Positions 1 through 6,174 of a stretch of DNA of 6,531 nucleotides are shown one piece after another. Numbering within the stretch: position 1 is the stretch's first letter; every line of letters starts with the position of its first letter. Both the position numbers and the translations under genes were made by a program. The DNA comes from Chloroflexota bacterium (lineage in GTDB: Bacteria > Chloroflexota > UBA11872 > VXNJ01). Below the pieces are notes generated by a model, which saw only the letters and a program-made list of their open reading frames with translations, was not told where the DNA came from and made no database searches. The stretch spans positions 1 to 6,531 of the forward strand of contig JAPOVO010000319.1 of the NCBI GenBank assembly GCA_026708165.1, read 5' to 3'.

Positions 1-68
1 GGGAAGCGTGTCCCGCATTGGCCCGCCAGACATTAGTGTCTACTACTAGAGAGTCCGGGATCGACTTG
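1..68. other. Intergenic edge downstream of the ATPase gene, with a small inverted repeat
   Basis: No gene can be supported in this stretch. On the minus strand it lies directly after the TAG stop of the ATPase gene. It contains a perfect inverted repeat, AGACA (28-32) and TGTCT (37-41), around a 4-base loop. No run of T follows it in the minus-strand direction, so it is at best a weak stem-loop and not a convincing terminator. Whether another minus-strand gene follows closely, which would suggest an operon partner for the ATPase, cannot be seen because the window ends. Confidence 0.4.
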
Positions 69-1568
69 CTAGTCGCCAGTCGGTATGTTCGCTTTTGCTA
101 TTGCCATTCGTTCGGTGAACGTGTCTCCGAAGAAGTCCGGCGGCCAGTTTTGAATTGAGCCGTTTCGATTGACCTCAAGCGGATCTAGAACTGACTGACC
201 GTTCTCCAGTGAGCAAAAATACAGCTTTACATCGTCGGTTGAAACTGGTGAGTCGGATCCGTTCGACTCGGCCAGTCGGCGCTGCAAGCGGGCCAGCATG
301 TATTCGCTATGGCTTTCGAACACGATTTGAATATTGCGCTCTTTGGCCGCGTAAATGAAAAAGTCCACGAGGTCCATCTGGACCTTGGGGTGCAGATGAA
401 TCTCCGGATGTTCAAGCAATACAGTCGAGCCAGGCCGAGCGTAAAGAAGAGCCACGACGACCGGCAGTACCTGTGAAACACCAAATCCGACATCGGCTAA
501 GTTGGCTTGGTAACCGACCACGTTGGGCGGACGTAACATGAGTTCCCAATACTGGCGCCCTCTTCCGGCTCTTACGGGCGTGATACTCGCCGCGACGTCC
601 AATCTCCGAAGCCAGTTTTCAACGTCGGCTGCTTCTAGGTAATTCTCGCGTCCCCAACCATTGTCGGAGGGAGATGGTCGCTTTGATATCACGCCGCCGG
701 ACACTTCGCTTGCAAGAAATATCTCAATCGCCGACTCTCCACGCCGTCCGACGGTTGGCGGCAGTACTCCGCGCCATTGATGGAGCCTGCGCGGTTCTTC
801 ACGGACCGGCCCCAAATAATCGATGTTTTCCATAAACTCGTCGATGTTAATCGGGGAAACCGTGAACAGTGCCTGTATCACCCACTCGTACCGAGTAAGC
901 ATGGCATCCAGGTCATCTTCGGTCTCTTCTGCCTTTTGTCCTATGTCGAGCGTAACTCGATTTGGGATCCGGTGGATGTAATAGGGTTTGTACTTACGAT
1001 CTGCAGGTAAGCTGATTGGGATGTTGTCGAGGCTGCGCAAGCGGACTTCGTATTCGTCTTGTTCGGGAGACCGGTGCCAGATTTCGATTTCCATTTCGTT
1101 AGTAAGCATTTCGGGATCAGCATTTGGCTCTTTCCGCCCATGCCTGGTTTGAAACTCTCGCAGAACTTGCTTGATACGCTCGACTCTCACTTGTCCATAA
1201 GCAGGCCGGTCGGCTGAAATTTGAACGTCGAGCGAGTGCTCGCTAGCTGCGACGTTGCCGAGCGATGAAAAATCTCTGGGATATAGGCCCGTCCATGTGA
1301 TTCCCAGAGACAGCTTCCGTCTGTAGTCTCTCCCATGGATTATCTCGGCATAACTCCCAAAGTCGGCGTAGTCACCGCGCTCGCCCCCAAAATTCAGAAT
1401 GAGATTAGGCTCGCGTCTCTCGGCCGTCTGCTTCAAAAGCAGCAGCGTCTGTAAGATGGCGCTCTTGCCAGAACTGTTGGGTCCGAACAGCCCGGTTATC
1501 CGGCCGAAGTCGACGCTGTGGTCATCGGCCCACGATTTGAAATTGGAGAATCTAAGTTGAGTAAGCAA
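69..1568 (-). CDS. AAA/OLD-like P-loop ATPase, DUF3696 (AAA_21) type
   Basis: Predicted cytosolic ATPase of the SMC/ABC-like OLD-related class; its biological role is not known from sequence. Numbering from the TTG at 1568 (499 residues), the start MLTQLRFSNFKSW is the typical first strand of the family. Walker A is GPNSSGKS at 29-36, the conserved YLGPVREEPRR block is at about 251-261, an ABC-signature-like segment (LADVGFGVSQVLP) at about 357-369, Walker B with its following HLHP (TVLLEHPEIHLHP) at about 382-394, and the switch-histidine segment FESHSEYMLARL begins at about 417. The C-terminal WPPDFFGDTFTERM matches the DUF3696 tail. No TOPRIM, HNH or other nuclease domain is visible, so it is not a complete OLD or GajA nuclease. 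I prefer TTG 1568 over the upstream in-frame TTG at 1598: it gives the family-like N-terminus and has AAGG 8 bases upstream. Base composition is AT-richer than its neighbours, which suggests horizontal acquisition. Relatives occur as lone genes and in accessory or defence contexts; that role here is inference. Confidence 0.88.
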   Translation of the reverse strand: MLTQLRFSNFKSWADDHSVDFGRITGLFGPNSSGKSAILQTLLLLKQTAERREPNLILNFGGERGDYADFGSYAEIIHGRDYRRKLSLGITWTGLYPRDFSSLGNVAASEHSLDVQISADRPAYGQVRVERIKQVLREFQTRHGRKEPNADPEMLTNEMEIEIWHRSPEQDEYEVRLRSLDNIPISLPADRKYKPYYIHRIPNRVTLDIGQKAEETEDDLDAMLTRYEWVIQALFTVSPINIDEFMENIDYLGPVREEPRRLHQWRGVLPPTVGRRGESAIEIFLASEVSGGVISKRPSPSDNGWGRENYLEAADVENWLRRLDVAASITPVRAGRGRQYWELMLRPPNVVGYQANLADVGFGVSQVLPVVVALLYARPGSTVLLEHPEIHLHPKVQMDLVDFFIYAAKERNIQIVFESHSEYMLARLQRRLAESNGSDSPVSTDDVKLYFCSLENGQSVLDPLEVNRNGSIQNWPPDFFGDTFTERMAIAKANIPTGD

Positions 1569-1614
1569 TGCCCAAGCCTTATCGATTCGCCGAGCCAATC
1601 TCGACCAAACTGAA

Positions 1615-1629
1615 TCTCATTCTATGAGA
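1615..1629. promoter_or_regulatory. 15-bp palindrome, candidate operator between divergent genes
   Basis: TCTCAT (1615-1620) and ATGAGA (1624-1629) form a perfect 6+6 inverted repeat around the 3-base spacer TCT. It sits in the short region between the divergently transcribed ATPase and methyltransferase genes and covers the best candidate minus-strand -10 box. This layout is what a repressor site would look like, but no regulator gene is in the window. The palindrome itself is seen directly; its function is inferred. Confidence 0.35.
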
Positions 1630-1648
1630 CGCGCTTTCGGAGCGTCGA
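1619..1648 (-). promoter_or_regulatory. Candidate sigma-70 type promoter for the ATPase gene
   Basis: Read on the minus strand, TAGAAT (1624 down to 1619) matches the -10 consensus at five of six positions. TCGACG (1648 down to 1643), 18 bases upstream, matches the -35 consensus at four of six. Transcription would begin near 1612, leaving a leader of about 44 bases before the TTG at 1568 but only about 14 before the TTG at 1598. This mildly favours the shorter protein. The -35 match is weak, so this is a guess by pattern only. Confidence 0.25.
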
Positions 1649-1665
1649 TGGTTTTCTTGGTGTGA
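1648..1665 (+). other. Five-codon leader ORF overlapping the methyltransferase start
   Basis: ATG GTT TTC TTG GTG TGA encodes MVFLV. A GGAG Shine-Dalgarno at 1639-1642 lies five bases before this ATG. The stop TGA (1663-1665) shares the sequence GTGA with the GTG start of the methyltransferase (1662-1664), whose own upstream sequence has no good Shine-Dalgarno at normal distance. The arrangement would let ribosomes load at the mini-ORF and re-start at the GTG. The GGAG also touches a possible stem formed by GACGC (1628-1632) and GCGTC (1642-1646). This could be chance in so short a stretch. Confidence 0.3.
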
Positions 1666-2456
1666 ACACGCCGAATAGTTTTGACGACTGCGACAGTGTC
1701 GAGGCGTGGGACTCGGCGGCGGATGCCTGGGAGGACTTCGTCGAGTCGGGAGCGGACTACTATCGCACGGAGTTGCATGGCCCGGCGCTGCTGGCGGTTT
1801 GCGGCGACGTGAGCGGACTTCGCGTGCTGGACGTTGGCTGCGGGCAGGGATGGTTTTCGAGGCAGCTGGCTCTCAGGGGCGCCAAAGTGACGGGAATAGA
1901 CATCTCGGAACGGCAGATTGCCAACGCGCTCCGGCATGAGGAACGCTCGCCGCTTGGAATCGAGTATCGGGTTGAGAGCGCCGCAGAGTCAGCAGGGTTT
2001 TGGGAGCCGGGACCGTTCGATCTGGCGACGGGCTGCATGTCGTTTCAGGACATGGCGGACGTTGGCTCGGCGTTCGCGGCGGTTAGGGAACTGCTGGTTG
2101 AAAATGGACGGTTGGTGATTTCGGTCTCGCATCCGGGGACCGATACGGTTCACCGTGAGTGGGAGTTGGACGAGGCGGGACAGAGGCTCGGGCTGAAGAT
2201 CGACCGCTATTTCGATACAGGTCCGAGGACAGTGAACTGGTCGATGGAGCGGCTTGTTTCCCACTGGGAGAGTCCAGCCTGGCGAAGGACGCTTACCGAA
2301 TGGAGCGAGCTCATTGCGGAGGCTGGATTCGTGATAAGTCGATTGAACGAACCCCGACCGACCCGAGAGCAGATTGCACGGCAGCCCGCGCTCGAAGACG
2401 CCGCTCGCCTGCCGATGTTTCTCGTTTTCGATCTGATCCGCGGCGACAGTTCGTAA
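1662..2456 (+). CDS. Class I SAM-dependent methyltransferase
   Basis: Transfers a methyl group from S-adenosylmethionine to an unidentified acceptor, probably a small molecule, in the cytosol. The 264-residue protein has the Rossmann-fold methyltransferase signature: motif I VLDVGCGQG at 55-63, the acidic end of strand 2 in VTGIDIS at 77-83 (D80), the strand 4 region FDLATGCMSFQDMAD at 119-133, and ENGRLVISVSHP at 147-158. The N-terminal segment with AWDSAADAWEDF is the helical lead-in often seen before the core, and the C-terminal PMFLVFDLIR strand is common in small-molecule methyltransferases of this class. GTG 1662 is the only usual start codon in frame between the upstream stop at 1611 and the start of the domain. 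It lacks a good RBS and may depend on the overlapping leader ORF. GC content is like the genes to its right and unlike the ATPase. No signal peptide or membrane segment is visible. The substrate cannot be assigned. Confidence 0.9.
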   Translation: MNTPNSFDDCDSVEAWDSAADAWEDFVESGADYYRTELHGPALLAVCGDVSGLRVLDVGCGQGWFSRQLALRGAKVTGIDISERQIANALRHEERSPLGIEYRVESAAESAGFWEPGPFDLATGCMSFQDMADVGSAFAAVRELLVENGRLVISVSHPGTDTVHREWELDEAGQRLGLKIDRYFDTGPRTVNWSMERLVSHWESPAWRRTLTEWSELIAEAGFVISRLNEPRPTREQIARQPALEDAARLPMFLVFDLIRGDSS

Positions 2457-2472
2457 CACCGCAGGCGCGCAG

Positions 2473-2493
2473 CTTGCCCTAGCGGTGGGCGAG
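2473..2493 (+). terminator. Stem-loop after the methyltransferase gene, weak terminator candidate
   Basis: CTTGCCC (2473-2479) pairs with GGGCGAG (2487-2493) in a seven-pair stem with one G-T wobble and a seven-base loop, starting 17 bases after the stop codon. The following sequence is purine-rich, not a T run, so intrinsic termination would be inefficient. It may be an mRNA 3' stabilising structure or nothing. Confidence 0.25.
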
Positions 2494-2523
2494 AAGCGAG
2501 AGAGTCCTGCCGCGCCTTGCGGT

Positions 2524-2532
2524 TGCTAAAAT
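2524..2532 (+). promoter_or_regulatory. Candidate extended -10 promoter for the DUF4432 gene
   Basis: TGCTAAAAT fits the extended -10 pattern TGnTATAAT with one mismatch in the hexamer. No good -35 lies 17 bases upstream, which is usual for extended -10 promoters. Initiation near 2539 would give a leader of about 40 bases with the RBS at its end. If real, this gene and the thioesterase would be transcribed independently of the methyltransferase. Confidence 0.3.
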
Positions 2533-2570
2533 TCCCGCGTTCCAGAGATTCATGACGGCCATAGCGCATC

Positions 2571-2576
2571 GGAGGT
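2571..2576 (+). promoter_or_regulatory. Shine-Dalgarno GGAGGT deciding the GTG start of the DUF4432 gene
   Basis: GGAGGT ends three bases before GTG 2580. It is the strongest ribosome binding site in the window and supports the GTG as the true start. Spacing is on the short side. Confidence 0.7.
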
Positions 2577-2579
2577 AAC

Positions 2580-3671
2580 GTGCCCCGACTGTTCGGCAGA
2601 GACTACACAAGGGACGAATTCCTCCAGCACGTCGGCCAGGCGTCGCAGGCGGCAGGCGTACGCGAGTACCGGATACAAGGCGGACCGGCCGACGGAATTC
2701 ACGCCGCCGACGTATACACAGGCAGCGGACTTCGGTTCACGGTGCTGCCGGGTCGTGGAATGGACATAAGTCACGCCTCGTACAATGGCGTTCCGATTTG
2801 CTGGATATCGCCGGCGGGAGAGGTGTCGCCGTGGTCGTATGAACCCGAGGGTCTGGGATGGCTGAGGACGTTTGCGGGCGGACTGCTAACCACGTGCGGG
2901 CTGACTCACATCCACTTTCCCGAGGATGTGGGCGACAAGAGCTACGGTCTGCATGGCCGGGCCTCGACGCTGGTCGCCTCAAACGTTAGTGCGGGAGCCG
3001 AGTGGGACGGGGACGAATACCGGCTGTCGGTGTCGGGCCGAACCATAGAGTCGGCGCTCTTCGACGAGCAGATGGAGCTTCAACGAACGATTTCGACGGA
3101 GTTGGGATCGGCCAGTCTGCGGATCGAAGACGTTGTCACGAACATCGGATTTCGTGAAACGCCGCACGTGATGCTCTATCACATCAACATGGGGTTCCCG
3201 GTGTTGGGTCCTGACGCGGAGCTGGTGGTGCCGAGTCTGCACGCCGCGCCTGGCGATATCAATCCGCCGGACGATGAGGAAGGACCGTACAAGTTCCCCG
3301 CGCCGCGCGCGGACTACCCCAACACGGTGTTCGACCACCAACCGTTGACGGATGAGAACGGCATGGCGCACGTCGGGCTGATCAACGAGGGGCTCGGCTC
3401 CGGCCCGCTGGGCGTGCGGATCTCCTATCGGGCGGCGGAGCTGCCGCATCTAAACCAGTGGAAGATGCTAGGTCTGGGCGAGTACGTGCTGGGCCTAGAG
3501 CCGGCGAGCACCGCCTTCGGCACGCGCGAAGAGATGCGCGAATCGGGAGGCATGAAGTTCCTGGCGCCGGGAGAATCCGTCCGCTATCTGGTCGATGTCG
3601 GCGTTCTGGACGGCGAGCCGGAGATCTCCGAGTTCAAGGATCTTGTGAAGGCGGTGCGCGACGCCGGGTAA
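2580..3671 (+). CDS. DUF4432 family protein, aldose 1-epimerase (galactose mutarotase)-like
   Basis: Predicted cytosolic beta-sandwich protein of the galactose-mutarotase superfamily; members are thought to bind or interconvert sugars or sugar derivatives, but the substrate of this 363-residue protein is unknown. Landmarks are VLPGRGMDI at 55-63, GGLLTTCGLTH at 100-110, YGLHGR at 122-127, MLYHINMGFP at 198-207, NQWKMLG at 292-298 and EYVLGLEPAS at 301-310. The histidines at 125 and 201 and the glutamate at 307 are in positions comparable to the catalytic His/His/Glu set of aldose epimerases; this assignment is by pattern. Length is typical for DUF4432. The GTG start is fixed by GGAGGT just upstream. 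It ends 43 bases before the proposed thioesterase start on the same strand, so the two may be cotranscribed. DUF4432 genes are often found beside sugar catabolism genes; none is evident here. No signal peptide is seen. Confidence 0.88.
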   Translation: MPRLFGRDYTRDEFLQHVGQASQAAGVREYRIQGGPADGIHAADVYTGSGLRFTVLPGRGMDISHASYNGVPICWISPAGEVSPWSYEPEGLGWLRTFAGGLLTTCGLTHIHFPEDVGDKSYGLHGRASTLVASNVSAGAEWDGDEYRLSVSGRTIESALFDEQMELQRTISTELGSASLRIEDVVTNIGFRETPHVMLYHINMGFPVLGPDAELVVPSLHAAPGDINPPDDEEGPYKFPAPRADYPNTVFDHQPLTDENGMAHVGLINEGLGSGPLGVRISYRAAELPHLNQWKMLGLGEYVLGLEPASTAFGTREEMRESGGMKFLAPGESVRYLVDVGVLDGEPEISEFKDLVKAVRDAG

Positions 3672-3714
3672 CTCTGCCGCGGCGAAAGGGCGCGCGCCCG
3701 ACCACGTAGAGTCG

Positions 3715-4110
3715 ATTCGGGTCCGGTTTTCAGACTGCGACTCGATGGGCGTGGCCCACCATTCCAACTACTTCCGGTGGCTCGAAGAGGCGCGTTTGGG
3801 CTTTCTGCGGGGCGGTGGATGGCCGTATACGGAGATCGAAAAGCGCGGAATCCACATGCCCGTGTTCGATTGCGCCTGCCGGTTCATCTCGGCGGTCAGG
3901 TCGGAGGAAGTGATCGAGGTCCGGCTGTGGGTTGCGGTCGTCACCCGAGCGCGTATCGAGTTCGAGTATGAGGTATCGATGGCCGGTTCGGAAACGCCGG
4001 CGGCTTCGGCCGGTACCAGTCACGCCTACGTGGACGACGACGGTCGCCCGGCAAGGCTGGATGCGAAGTCTGAGCTATGGCAGTGGCTGGGCAAATGGGG
4101 GTCTGACTAG
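3715..4110 (+). CDS. Hot-dog fold acyl-CoA thioesterase, 4HBT family
   Basis: Predicted to hydrolyse an acyl-CoA thioester in the cytosol; the acyl group is unknown. The protein shows the 4HBT signature RVRFSDCDSMGVAHHSNYF followed by RWLEEARLGFL, and later strands such as RARIEFEYEV. In Pseudomonas 4-hydroxybenzoyl-CoA thioesterase the matching segment EFGDCDPAGIVWYPNY carries catalytic Asp17, which aligns with the second Asp of DCD here, encoded at 3739-3741. The first ordinary start codon in frame is ATG 3745, downstream of that Asp, and it has no Shine-Dalgarno. The frame is open back to 3649 but contains no ATG, GTG or TTG before 3745. The best remaining candidate is ATT 3715, giving 131 residues, close to the family norm of about 140. 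With ATG 3745 the protein would be 121 residues without its nucleophile. Alternatives are a sequence error, or a frameshift joining it to the upstream gene. The family call is firm; the start is not. Confidence 0.82.
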   Translation: MRVRFSDCDSMGVAHHSNYFRWLEEARLGFLRGGGWPYTEIEKRGIHMPVFDCACRFISAVRSEEVIEVRLWVAVVTRARIEFEYEVSMAGSETPAASAGTSHAYVDDDGRPARLDAKSELWQWLGKWGSD

Positions 4111-4209
4111 CTTAGGGATACTTTGCGTAGTAACACCGTCCTGAAAAGGACTGCTTGGCAAGCTCCCGGTGGCCTACTTTACGTATGTGATCGCCCGCGC
4201 ACCGTGGGG
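4111..4209. other. Convergent intergenic spacer without a gene
   Basis: This 99-base spacer separates the plus-strand thioesterase from the minus-strand amidohydrolase, so both transcripts should end here. I see no coding region or RNA gene. It holds a compact GNRA-type hairpin at 4138-4151 and the left arm of a GC-rich inverted repeat at 4195-4219. Neither has a clear T run. Confidence 0.5.
4138..4151. repeat. Perfect 5-bp hairpin with GAAA tetraloop
   Basis: GTCCT (4138-4142) and AGGAC (4147-4151) enclose GAAA, a GNRA tetraloop when read on the plus strand. It begins 28 bases after the thioesterase stop. The downstream sequence is not T-rich, so it is not a standard intrinsic terminator, though it could protect an mRNA 3' end. 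Confidence 0.3.
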
Positions 4210-4219
4210 CTAGGCGCGG
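4195..4219. repeat. GC-rich inverted repeat spanning the amidohydrolase stop
   Basis: CCGCGC (4195-4200) and GCGCGG (4214-4219) flank a 13-base loop that includes the TAG stop of the minus-strand amidohydrolase gene (4210-4212). It may fold in the mRNA end of that gene. In sequence of this GC content a 6-bp match with such a loop is not remarkable. Confidence 0.2.
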
Positions 4220-5397
4220 CTGATCGCGTCGCCCGACTGCCAGACGGATTCGGGGCGGCTGAGGGCCATGAGGTCGTCGGCCGGATCGTCCGCCAGGAGG
4301 ACGATATCGGCGACCTTGCCGGGTTCGATTGTGCCGACTTCGTCGGCTATTCCGAGCAGCTCCGACGCCTGGCTGGTGGCTGAGGCCAACGCCATGGAAG
4401 GACTCATGCCGCGCTCGACATAGACCGCCACCTCTCGCGCCAGGGTCTCGCCCGTGTGCTCAACGAACTGTATTCCCATGTCGGAACCGGCGGCGATTCT
4501 GACTCCCGCCTGGAGTGCTGCGTCGACGTGCTTGTAGAAGACCGGCCTTAGAGTCTCGACCTTCTCGCGCGCCCAATCGGGGAGCGCGGGATGGGTGATG
4601 TTGTTGCCCACGAAATACAGCGTTGCGACCGTGGGCACGAGCCAGGTGCCGGCGCGGGCCATAAGCTCCGCCGTTGGGGCATCGACAAAAGTGCCGTGCT
4701 CGATGGAGGTGATCCCGGCCTCGACGGAGTTGCGGACCGCCTCGATGCTGTGGGCGTGAGCGGCGCATGGAACTCCCGCCGCCGCGGCTTCTTCGACGAC
4801 TGCGCGAAGCTGGTCGCTCGAATACTGACTGCTCGTTGGATCGCTGGTGGGCGTCATCACGCCGCCGCTGGCCATGATCTTTACGAAGCGCGCGCCAGAT
4901 TCAACCTGGTCTCTGGCCGCGTTGCGGAGGTCATCGATCGACTCGGCCTCGACGCCCAGGAAATGTCCGTGCCCGCCGAAAGTGGTGATGTTGGAGAACG
5001 CCGGGAGGATTCTAGGGGCGGGCAGGTTTTCGGCATGGATGTCCCGCAACAGCCGGGTCATCAGCGCGTTCGGGGCCGCGATTTCGCGAATGGTCGTCAC
5101 TCCGGACCTGACCAGGCTTTCGCAGTTGGCTTTCGCCCAGCCGAGCTTGGTTGCGTCGTCGGCTTGCATGAAGTCTTCGATCGCGGTCGGCTCGGCGTTC
5201 ATGAACAGGTGCACGTGGCAGTCGATGAGGCCGGGAACGAGATGCTTGCCGGTCGCGTCCACAACCGTGTCGGCTGTCGCCGCGCCGGCACCTACCGACT
5301 GGATGCGGCCATCGGCTATCAGGACGTTGCCGACAGATGGGGCTGATCCCGGCCTGCCGTCGTGGATTGATACGTCGGCGATCAGGGTTGAGGTCAC
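4210..5397 (-). CDS. Metal-dependent amidohydrolase, imidazolonepropionase/Xaa-Pro dipeptidase-like
   Basis: Cytosolic hydrolase of the amidohydrolase superfamily, expected to cleave an amide or related bond with one or two divalent metals; the substrate is unknown. The 395-residue protein has the whole expected layout: an N-terminal beta-sandwich strand set including VLIADGRIQSVG (25-36), then the HxH metal site LIDCHVHLF with H61 and H63, FVKIMASGG with K173 as the likely carboxylated bridging lysine, AAHAHS with H214, SIEHGT with H234, and the catalytic AAGSDMG with D306. It closes with the return strands EVGTIEPGKVADIVLL (353-368). No metal ligand is missing. Family members act on N-acyl amino acids, dipeptides with C-terminal Pro or Arg, or ring amides. 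GTG 5397 lies inside the stop region of the HAD gene (GTGA), with AGGA close upstream, so it is probably translated by coupling. No signal peptide is seen. Confidence 0.92.
   Translation of the reverse strand: MTSTLIADVSIHDGRPGSAPSVGNVLIADGRIQSVGAGAATADTVVDATGKHLVPGLIDCHVHLFMNAEPTAIEDFMQADDATKLGWAKANCESLVRSGVTTIREIAAPNALMTRLLRDIHAENLPAPRILPAFSNITTFGGHGHFLGVEAESIDDLRNAARDQVESGARFVKIMASGGVMTPTSDPTSSQYSSDQLRAVVEEAAAAGVPCAAHAHSIEAVRNSVEAGITSIEHGTFVDAPTAELMARAGTWLVPTVATLYFVGNNITHPALPDWAREKVETLRPVFYKHVDAALQAGVRIAAGSDMGIQFVEHTGETLAREVAVYVERGMSPSMALASATSQASELLGIADEVGTIEPGKVADIVLLADDPADDLMALSRPESVWQSGDAISRA
5394..5397 (-). promoter_or_regulatory. GTGA stop-start overlap coupling HAD and amidohydrolase translation
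   Basis: On the minus strand the four bases GTGA contain the GTG start of the amidohydrolase and the TGA stop of the HAD gene. AGGA lies two bases before the GTG. A four-base overlap of this sort is typical of translationally coupled genes in one operon. Confidence 0.75.
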
Positions 5398-6116
5398 GGT
5401 CCTGCTTGTTCTATCAGCAAGGCGGCTTCGCCGGGAGTAGTGACCATTTCGTCCGGCTCGTGGATAGCTTCATCCAGGGAATAGCCGTACTGATTGATCC
5501 AGATCGTACCGATTCCGACGGGCCCGGCTCCGGCGATGTCCGCATGAAGCGAGTCCCCGATCATGACGGACTCGGAAGGTTGGGCACCGGTCAGTTCGAG
5601 CGCACGCTCGAATATTCGCGGATCGGGTTTCCAAACGCCCAGGTCTTCACTTACGAGGACGTGGTCGAGTCTTGAATCGACGTCCATCTTCCTGATCTTG
5701 CCCCACTGCTTGCCATGCTCGCCGTTCGTGATGAGGCAGTTTACGAATTGGGAAGCGACGTCCAGCAGGCGTTCGGCTCCGGGCAGAAAGCCGACGCCTT
5801 CGAAGTAGTGACGGTAGTAGCCGTCACATATCTTGACCGGCAGGTCGCCCGGATCGACTCCAGCGCGTTGCAGGGCGACCTCCCAACGCTGCTCGCGCTC
5901 AAGCTCGTCCCACGCGTTGCGGCGCAAGAGATCGCCGACAATGTATTCATATTCACGGTAGGTTGCGGCGGCCTGATCGGGCGAGATCTGTTCGTGGAGC
6001 TCGTCAAGCGACTTGCCATAGGCGCCGCGCATGTGGGCCGTCTCGTCCAGAAGCGTGTCGTCCAGGTCGATGAAGACGGCTTTGAGCTTGTCCGCGCGGA
6101 GGAAGCCGGGAGCCAA
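5394..6116 (-). CDS. HAD superfamily hydrolase (phosphatase-like, C1 cap)
   Basis: Predicted cytosolic phosphatase; the substrate is unknown, with nucleotidase-like YjjG relatives and 2-haloacid-dehalogenase-like phosphatases as the closest pattern. The 240-residue protein shows all four HAD motifs: motif I FIDLDDTLLD at 15-24 with nucleophile D17 and acid/base D19, motif II LITNG at 128-132 with T130, motif III lysine K163 in VWKPDP, and motif IV MIGDSLHAD at 185-193 with D188 and D193 for magnesium. The helical insert between motifs I and II (about 25-110) is a C1-type cap. The Asp at 17 and the phosphatase-style DxDDT favour phosphatase over dehalogenase activity. Start TTG 6116 is the only usual start codon before motif I; its RBS is weak (TAGG six bases upstream). 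It begins 58 bases after the sufU stop and ends in a four-base overlap with the amidohydrolase, so it probably belongs to one minus-strand operon. Confidence 0.9.
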   Translation of the reverse strand: MAPGFLRADKLKAVFIDLDDTLLDETAHMRGAYGKSLDELHEQISPDQAAATYREYEYIVGDLLRRNAWDELEREQRWEVALQRAGVDPGDLPVKICDGYYRHYFEGVGFLPGAERLLDVASQFVNCLITNGEHGKQWGKIRKMDVDSRLDHVLVSEDLGVWKPDPRIFERALELTGAQPSESVMIGDSLHADIAGAGPVGIGTIWINQYGYSLDEAIHEPDEMVTTPGEAALLIEQAGP

Positions 6117-6174
6117 TCTGAGCCTAGGCGTTTTGCGGGGCGGATTGCGTCGGATGCGAGCGGGTCACGGACAG

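Noticed and set aside
69..1568. Complete Gabija or OLD nuclease system
   Set aside because: The C-terminus ends soon after the ATPase switch-histidine region and has no TOPRIM motif. No UvrD-like helicase or other partner gene is visible.
1618..1620. ATG on the minus strand as start of the ATPase
   Set aside because: It is out of frame with the ATPase: it reads 13 codons and stops at TAA. It also lacks a Shine-Dalgarno.
1989..2459. Minus-strand open frame opposite the methyltransferase
   Set aside because: Arg- and Pro-rich shadow with no domain; the plus-strand gene has all methyltransferase motifs.
2979..3449. Minus-strand open frame opposite the DUF4432 gene
   Set aside because: Arg/His-rich low-complexity translation and no domain, so a shadow of the real gene.
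3640..3720. Programmed frameshift fusing DUF4432 and thioesterase into one protein
   Set aside because: The hot-dog frame overlaps the end of the DUF4432 gene, so a +1 shift before the TAA would fuse them. No clear slippery heptamer or downstream structure was seen, and such a fusion is not a known architecture. It is kept only as an alternative to the odd start.
4591..5346. A long plus-strand open frame of 251 codons antisense to the amidohydrolase
   Set aside because: It lies wholly opposite a gene with a complete set of amidohydrolase motifs, shows no recognisable domain, and is the kind of open frame GC-rich coding sequence produces by codon bias.
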